A stretch of 64,000 bases of DNA from JAUVKT01 sp036350795 (GTDB taxonomy: Bacteria; Bacteroidota; Bacteroidia; Bacteroidales; VadinHA17): the NCBI GenBank assembly GCA_036350795.1, contig JAZBNV010000004.1, forward strand, positions 1 through 64,000, given 5' to 3'. Positions within the stretch are counted from its first letter, which is position 1. Each line of letters begins with the position of its first letter. The translations under genes were made by a program, and so were the position numbers. The notes beneath the pieces are model-generated. The model saw only the letters and a list, made by a program, of their open reading frames with translations. It was not told where the DNA came from and did no database searches. Of the stretch, positions 58,965 through 64,000 are shown one piece after another.

Positions 58965-61900
58965 ATGTCATTCAGGAAAGATATTAAAACAAAAACCATT
59001 TATTCGAAGATCACTATTGGACTGGCATCGCCGGAGGAGATTCTTGATCGTTCAAGCGGTGAGGTTTTAAAACCCGAGACGATTAATTATCGTACCTATA
59101 AACCCGAGCGTGACGGCCTGTTCTGTGAACGGATCTTCGGTCCGGTTAAAGACTATGAATGTCACTGTGGTAAATATAAGAGGATAAGGTATAAAGGGAT
59201 AGTATGCGACCGCTGTGGTGTTGAAGTGACAGAAAAGAAGGTCCGTCGCGAAAGAATGGGTCATATTGCCCTGGTAGTACCGGTGGCACATATCTGGTAT
59301 TTCAAATCCCTTCCGAATAAAATAGGCTACCTGCTTGGTTTACCAACAAAAAAACTGGATTCTATTATCTACTACGAAAGGTATGTGGTAATAAATCCCG
59401 GAGTGAAAGCTGCCGACGGAATCTCTTATCTTGATTTTCTTACAGAGGAAGAATACCTCGATATAATTGAAACTCTTCCGAAAGAAAACCAGCACCTTGA
59501 GGATAACGATCCTAATAAATTTATTGCCGAAATGGGTGCAGAGGCTCTTCATTTGCTTCTGAGCCGGCTGGATCTCGACGACCTGTCATTTACCCTCAGG
59601 CATAAGGCCAGTAACGAAACATCTCAACAGCGTAAAAATGAGGCCCTTAAAAGGCTCCAGGTAGTTGAGGCTTTCAGGGCATCAAAGAGTATTAACCGTC
59701 CGGAATGGATGATAATCAAGGTTGTACCCGTTATACCACCTGAACTCAGACCGCTCGTGCCGCTTGATGGCGGAAGGTTTGCAACCAGCGACCTGAATGA
59801 TCTGTATCGCAGGGTAATTATCAGGAATAACAGGCTTAAACGCCTGATCGAAATTAAAGCTCCTGAAGTAATTCTCAGGAACGAGAAAAGGATGCTGCAG
59901 GAAGCTGTTGATTCACTCTTTGATAATTCAAGGAAGGTGAATGCTGTAAAAACTGATGCAAACAGGCCTCTTAAGTCGCTGAGCGACAGCCTTAAAGGTA
60001 AGCAGGGCCGTTTCCGCCAGAACCTCCTTGGTAAGCGTGTCGACTATTCTGCCCGTTCTGTTATAGTGGTGGGACCTGAACTGCAACTTCATGAATGCGG
60101 TCTGCCCAAGGATATGGCTGCCGAACTATATAAGCCTTTTATTATAAGGAAACTTATAGAAAGAGGAATAGTAAAGACAGTTAAGTCTGCCAAGAAGATT
60201 GTTGATCGTAAAGATCCTGTTGTATGGGATATACTGGAGAATGTACTGAAGGGACACCCTGTACTTCTTAACAGGGCTCCTACACTGCACAGGCTTGGGA
60301 TACAGTCATTCCAGCCAAAACTGATAGAAGGAAAAGCAATACAGTTACACCCCCTGGTATGTACGGCATTTAACGCTGACTTCGACGGCGACCAGATGGC
60401 AGTGCACCTGCCTCTTGGAAATGCTGCCATACTGGAAGCACAGATACTGATGCTTGCTTCTCATAATATTCTTAACCCTGCAAACGGAGCTCCTATTACA
60501 GTTCCATCTCAGGACATGGTACTTGGCCTGTATTATATGACCAAGGCCAGGGCATCCAGCAAGGATCATAAAGTTAAAGGTGAGGGTCTTGTATTCTATT
60601 CGCCCGAAGAAGCAAATATTGCATTCAACGAAGGTAAAGTTGACCTGCATGCTCTTATAAAGGTGAAAATTGATGATGTGGTAGATGGTGAAAAAGTTAA
60701 GCATATTGTTGAAACAACCATTGGAAGGGTAATATTTAATGAGCACGTGCCCGAAGAAGTTGGTTATATCAACGAGCTGCTAACCAAGAAATCGCTCAGA
60801 GACATAATAGGTAACGTCCTTAAAAAGTCGGGTACTGCCAAAACGGCTGCTTTCCTTGATGCCATTAAATACCTTGGCTATACCAACGCCTTTAAGGGAG
60901 GTCTGTCGTTTAACCTTGATGATGTTATTATTCCCGAAGAGAAGATTCAGCTTGTGGAAGAAGGATATAAGCAGGTTGAGGATGTACTTGCAAACTACAA
61001 TATGGGTTTTATTACAAACAATGAACGATATAACCAGATTATCGATATCTGGACCCATACAAATGCCAGGCTGACCCAGACTCTTATGAAACAATTGTCG
61101 GGCGACAGGCAGGGCTTTAACTCTGTTTACATGATGCTCGACTCCGGAGCAAGGGGATCAAAAGAACAGATTCGTCAGCTCTCAGGTATGAGGGGACTTA
61201 TGGCCAAACCACAGAAGTCAGGATCAACAGGTTCGGAGATTATCGAAAACCCGATCCTTTCAAACTTCAAGGAAGGTCTTTCGGTTCTTGAATACTTTAT
61301 TTCAACCCACGGGGCACGTAAAGGTCTGGCAGATACTGCACTAAAAACGGCCGATGCCGGGTACCTTACCAGGAGACTCGTCGACGTTTCACAGGATGTT
61401 ATTATTTCTGAGCCTGACTGCGGTACCCTGCGCGGACTGGTAGCAACTGCAATCAAGAAAAATGAAGAAGTTGTTGAATCACTCTTTGAAAGAATACTGG
61501 GAAGAACAACTGTACACGATATTTACCACCCTTTAAGCGGACAATTGCTGGTTGAAGCAGGTGTTGAACTTACAGAAGAACTTGCTGCACTGATAGAGGA
61601 TTCCCCAATAGAACAGGTTGAGATACGTTCGGTGCTGACCTGCGAATCAACCAAAGGTGTATGTGCCAAGTGTTATGGCAGAAATCTTGCCAACGGAAAA
61701 ATGGTTCAGAAAGGAGAGTCGGTAGGAGTAATTGCTGCACAGAGTATCGGCGAACCAGGAACCCAGCTTACCCTGCGTACATTCCACGTTGGTGGTACAG
61801 CATCAAATATTACCTCCGAATCGAGCATTGTTGCCCGCTATGATGGCATTGCAGAAATAGAAGAGCTGCGAACGGTAACAAAGAATGATGCAGAACTGGG

Positions 61901-63278
61901 TAAAATTGATATTGTTATCGGTCGTCTGGCAGAACTTAAAATTGTAGACAAGAATACAGGAATAGCACTTTCAACGCATACCGTACCTTACGGTTCAAAA
62001 CTTTATATTAAATCCGGCAACCAGGTTAAAAAAGGCGACCTGATATGCGAATGGGATCCTTTTAATGCTGTAATAATCTCTGAATTGGCAGGTACAATTG
62101 CATTCGAGAATCTTATTGAAGGCATTACCTGCCGAGAAGAATCTGATGAGCAAACCGGTTTTAAGGAAATGGTTATTATCGAAACAAGGGATAAAACCAA
62201 GAACCCTATAATTAAGATTCTCGATAAGAAGGGAGAGGAAGTAAAGCTTTATAACCTTCCGGTGGGAGCTCACCTTGTTGTGGAAAATGGTAAAGCCGTA
62301 GGAGCAGGGGATATACTGGTTAAGATACCAAGAGCCGTAGGTAAATCTGGTGATATTACCGGTGGTCTGCCAAGGGTAACCGAGCTGTTTGAAGCCAGGA
62401 ACCCGTCTAATCCGGCTGTAGTGTCGGAAGTTGACGGTGAAGTCTCTTTCGGAAAAATCAAGCGCGGAAACAGGGAGATTGTTATCCAGCCCAAGGACGG
62501 GACAACAAAGAAATATCTTGTTCCCCTTTCAAAGCAGATACTGGTCCAGGAGAATGACTATGTAAGAGCAGGTGTGCCTCTGTCGGATGGTGCAATAACT
62601 CCTGCCGATATACTTGCTATTAAGGGGCCCACCAAGGTTCAGGAGTATATCGTAAATGAAATACAGGAAGTATACCGCCTGCAGGGTGTGAAGATTAATG
62701 ATAAGCACTTCGAGATTATCGTCAGACAGATGATGCGTAAAGTTGAAATAATCGACCCGGGCGATACAAGGTTCCTTGAGAAACAGGTTGTAGATAAACT
62801 TGAGTTTATGAATGAGAACGACTGGATTTATGATAAGAAGGTTGTTATGGAATCAGGCGATTCACAGGTTTTAAAGGCAGGCCAGATTATCAGTGCCAGG
62901 AAGCTCAGGGATGAAAACTCAATGCTTAAAAGGAAAGACCTTAAGAAGGTTGAAGCCAGGGATGCAATTCCTGCCACTTCAAGCCAGGTTCTGCAGGGTA
63001 TTACCAAGGCAGCACTGCAGACAACCAGTTTCTTTTCTGCAGCCTCATTCCAGGAAACCACAAAAGTTCTGAATGAAGCCGCAATAAACGGAAAAGTTGA
63101 CTACCTCGAAGGTCTGAAGGAGAATGTTATCGTCGGACACCTTATTCCTGCCGGTACAGGCGCCAAAGAATACAGGAATATGGTGGTAGGATCAAAAGAG
63201 GAATACGAAGCACTGGTTGGTGAGTCAGATGGCAGTGCCGCCGGTAAACTTGAAACTGTTGAAGTGGATAAAAAATAA
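58965..63278 (+). CDS. rpoC: RNA polymerase beta-prime subunit
   Basis: A 1437-residue catalytic subunit. The zinc ribbon CHCGKYKRIRYKGIVCDRCG (about 66-85), catalytic NADFDGDQMAVHLP (about 467-480, three Asp for Mg), trigger-loop region GEPGTQLTLRTFHVGG (about 930-945) and the second zinc site CESTKGVCAKCYGRNL (about 893) are intact. 49 bases after rpoB. A short acidic tail (SDGSAAGKLETVEVDKK) ends the chain. DUF3467 follows after six bases. Confidence 0.98.
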   Translation: MSFRKDIKTKTIYSKITIGLASPEEILDRSSGEVLKPETINYRTYKPERDGLFCERIFGPVKDYECHCGKYKRIRYKGIVCDRCGVEVTEKKVRRERMGHIALVVPVAHIWYFKSLPNKIGYLLGLPTKKLDSIIYYERYVVINPGVKAADGISYLDFLTEEEYLDIIETLPKENQHLEDNDPNKFIAEMGAEALHLLLSRLDLDDLSFTLRHKASNETSQQRKNEALKRLQVVEAFRASKSINRPEWMIIKVVPVIPPELRPLVPLDGGRFATSDLNDLYRRVIIRNNRLKRLIEIKAPEVILRNEKRMLQEAVDSLFDNSRKVNAVKTDANRPLKSLSDSLKGKQGRFRQNLLGKRVDYSARSVIVVGPELQLHECGLPKDMAAELYKPFIIRKLIERGIVKTVKSAKKIVDRKDPVVWDILENVLKGHPVLLNRAPTLHRLGIQSFQPKLIEGKAIQLHPLVCTAFNADFDGDQMAVHLPLGNAAILEAQILMLASHNILNPANGAPITVPSQDMVLGLYYMTKARASSKDHKVKGEGLVFYSPEEANIAFNEGKVDLHALIKVKIDDVVDGEKVKHIVETTIGRVIFNEHVPEEVGYINELLTKKSLRDIIGNVLKKSGTAKTAAFLDAIKYLGYTNAFKGGLSFNLDDVIIPEEKIQLVEEGYKQVEDVLANYNMGFITNNERYNQIIDIWTHTNARLTQTLMKQLSGDRQGFNSVYMMLDSGARGSKEQIRQLSGMRGLMAKPQKSGSTGSEIIENPILSNFKEGLSVLEYFISTHGARKGLADTALKTADAGYLTRRLVDVSQDVIISEPDCGTLRGLVATAIKKNEEVVESLFERILGRTTVHDIYHPLSGQLLVEAGVELTEELAALIEDSPIEQVEIRSVLTCESTKGVCAKCYGRNLANGKMVQKGESVGVIAAQSIGEPGTQLTLRTFHVGGTASNITSESSIVARYDGIAEIEELRTVTKNDAELGKIDIVIGRLAELKIVDKNTGIALSTHTVPYGSKLYIKSGNQVKKGDLICEWDPFNAVIISELAGTIAFENLIEGITCREESDEQTGFKEMVIIETRDKTKNPIIKILDKKGEEVKLYNLPVGAHLVVENGKAVGAGDILVKIPRAVGKSGDITGGLPRVTELFEARNPSNPAVVSEVDGEVSFGKIKRGNREIVIQPKDGTTKKYLVPLSKQILVQENDYVRAGVPLSDGAITPADILAIKGPTKVQEYIVNEIQEVYRLQGVKINDKHFEIIVRQMMRKVEIIDPGDTRFLEKQVVDKLEFMNENDWIYDKKVVMESGDSQVLKAGQIISARKLRDENSMLKRKDLKKVEARDAIPATSSQVLQGITKAALQTTSFFSAASFQETTKVLNEAAINGKVDYLEGLKENVIVGHLIPAGTGAKEYRNMVVGSKEEYEALVGESDGSAAGKLETVEVDKK

Positions 63279-63284
63279 AGCGTT

Positions 63285-63611
63285 ATGGCAGAGAGTAGCA
63301 AGAACCCCAATCCGAACCAGATCAATATTGAGCTTAACGAGGAGGTTGCGCAGGGAACATATTCAAACCTTGCCGTAATTACTCATTCTGCTTCAGAATT
63401 TGTGGTGGATTTCGTAAGGATAATGCCGGGGATACCAAAAGCCCAGGTTAAGTCCAGGATAATTCTTACCCCGGAGCACGCAAAAAGACTGCTTAATGCA
63501 CTCCAGGATAATATTTCCAAGTTCGAATCAAGCCATGGTATTATTAAGGAGGTGCAGGGCTCAGGGTCACTTCCGCCGCTTAATTTTGGCGGACCTACAG
63601 CCCAGGCCTGA
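63285..63611 (+). CDS. DUF3467 family protein
   Basis: A 108-residue soluble protein with QINIELNEEVAQGTYSNLAVITHSASEFVVDFVRIMPG in outline (12-49) and ILTPEHAKRLLNALQDNISKFE (about 59-80), the DUF3467 pattern. Function is unknown. It starts six bases after rpoC and shares its mRNA, and the strong terminator at 63621 closes the rpoBC unit after it. The link to polymerase genes suggests a role in transcription or a related process but does not prove it. Confidence 0.85.
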   Translation: MAESSKNPNPNQINIELNEEVAQGTYSNLAVITHSASEFVVDFVRIMPGIPKAQVKSRIILTPEHAKRLLNALQDNISKFESSHGIIKEVQGSGSLPPLNFGGPTAQA

Positions 63612-63620
63612 ATGAAATGG

Positions 63621-63653
63621 AACCTGTCATAGAAGTATGGCAGGTTTTTTGTT
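63621..63653 (+). terminator. Intrinsic terminator of the rpoBC operon
   Basis: AACCTGTCATA (63621-63631) pairs with TATGGCAGGTT (63636-63646), eleven pairs with one G-T, loop GAAG, then TTTTTTG. It lies ten bases after the stop codon of the DUF3467 gene. Confidence 0.93.
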
Positions 63654-63663
63654 CAAACTTGCT

Positions 63664-63671
63664 TATCTTTG
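63664..63671 (+). promoter_or_regulatory. TAnnTTTG box of the terminal lipoprotein gene
   Basis: TATCTTTG, 20 bases before ATG 63692. No TTG lies at the usual -33 distance because that position is taken by the terminator stem of rpoBC. Confidence 0.5.
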
Positions 63672-63691
63672 TACTAATAAGATAAATGATT

Positions 63692-64000
63692 ATGAAGTAT
63701 ATATATAAAATAGCCCTTATTTCTATTATAGCATCAGCCGCTCTTATTGGCTCCTGCAAGAAACAGCCAAAATGTGGTTGTGATGGCGATATAATTCGTA
63801 CAATGACCAAAGAATCGGTATATATCTATTACGACGAGGAGAATAATTCAGCCGGTTTCTCATGGGATGGTAACTCTTATGCAAGGTACTATTTCTGTAA
63901 TCCGGCAAGCATGATGCCTGAGCTTAAAAAGTTTGAGCAGAATGAAAGGGTGCTGATTACCTGCGACCTCTACTATGATTGCAACTACCTGATGCAGGCC
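63692..64000 (+). CDS. Lipoprotein, partial (cut by window end)
   Basis: The first 103 residues of a protein that continues past the window. MKYIYKIALISIIASAALIGSC is a lipoprotein signal (Cys22). The mature part begins KKQPKCGCDGD and has further cysteines (FCNPAS, ITCDLYYDCNYL), so disulfides or metal binding are possible. I do not recognise a family. Its own promoter box lies after the rpoBC terminator. Confidence 0.75.
   Translation, partial: MKYIYKIALISIIASAALIGSCKKQPKCGCDGDIIRTMTKESVYIYYDEENNSAGFSWDGNSYARYYFCNPASMMPELKKFEQNERVLITCDLYYDCNYLMQA

Overview
The window is a 64 kb piece of chromosome from a member of the Bacteroidota, most likely the Bacteroidales/Marinilabiliales side of the phylum. 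The signs are: promoters of the phylum type (TTTG or TTG, 18-21 bases, TAnnTTTG); a short primary sigma factor of 287 residues; a Rho factor with a long charged insertion; a PorT-like type IX secretion protein next to ubiE; a TamL-type Omp85 lipoprotein; a BlaI / M56-TonB / TonB cassette; and the order rpsU-xerC-hpf-tRNAs-tuf-tRNATrp-secE-nusG-rplKAJL-rpoBC. A fused pyruvate:ferredoxin oxidoreductase and a menaquinone-type methyltransferase suggest a mainly anaerobic, menaquinone-using heterotroph.

Layout. 0-9.3 kb: a LYS1/alanine-dehydrogenase family enzyme, two exported amidohydrolase-type proteins (three barrels, only one with an intact metal site), a membrane-anchored reductive-dehalogenase-like iron-sulfur protein, a small lipoprotein, and a glycosyltransferase/DUF4199 pair. 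9.3-24.9 kb: housekeeping genes, namely SRP RNA, a YciO-type protein, TrkA-TrkH potassium uptake, a shortened ComEC, RuvX, peptide deformylase, NifJ, Rho, RpoD, Rpe and MiaA. 25-32.5 kb: an orphan LuxC-type reductase, the BlaI/M56/TonB cassette with a visible operator, an ABC permease, a SiaC-like protein, GAPDH, an outer-membrane barrel and a 40-residue lipoprotein. 32.6-47.5 kb: a large BNR-repeat exoprotein, an exported MsrB-MsrA fusion, oxidoreductases, UbiE-PorT, TrmH/TamL, and two sodium-coupled amino-acid transporters. 47.5-64 kb: a ComEA-like protein and then the conserved translation/transcription block through rpoC, DUF3467 and the start of a lipoprotein cut by the window edge.

I see no prophage, CRISPR array, transposase, restriction or defence locus, and no clear new multi-gene system. 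The least ordinary content is non-coding. Short word-like tandem arrays (periods of about 7-18 bases) and small palindromes sit in intergenic gaps, mostly just 3' of stop codons; two of them run into the preceding gene and supply its stop codon. One array, 13 units of 9 bases, lies against the promoter of ruvX-def-comEC. Several TAnnTTTG boxes lie so close to start codons that leaderless or near-leaderless mRNAs are predicted, with the SRP RNA 5' end in the same window as the ruler.
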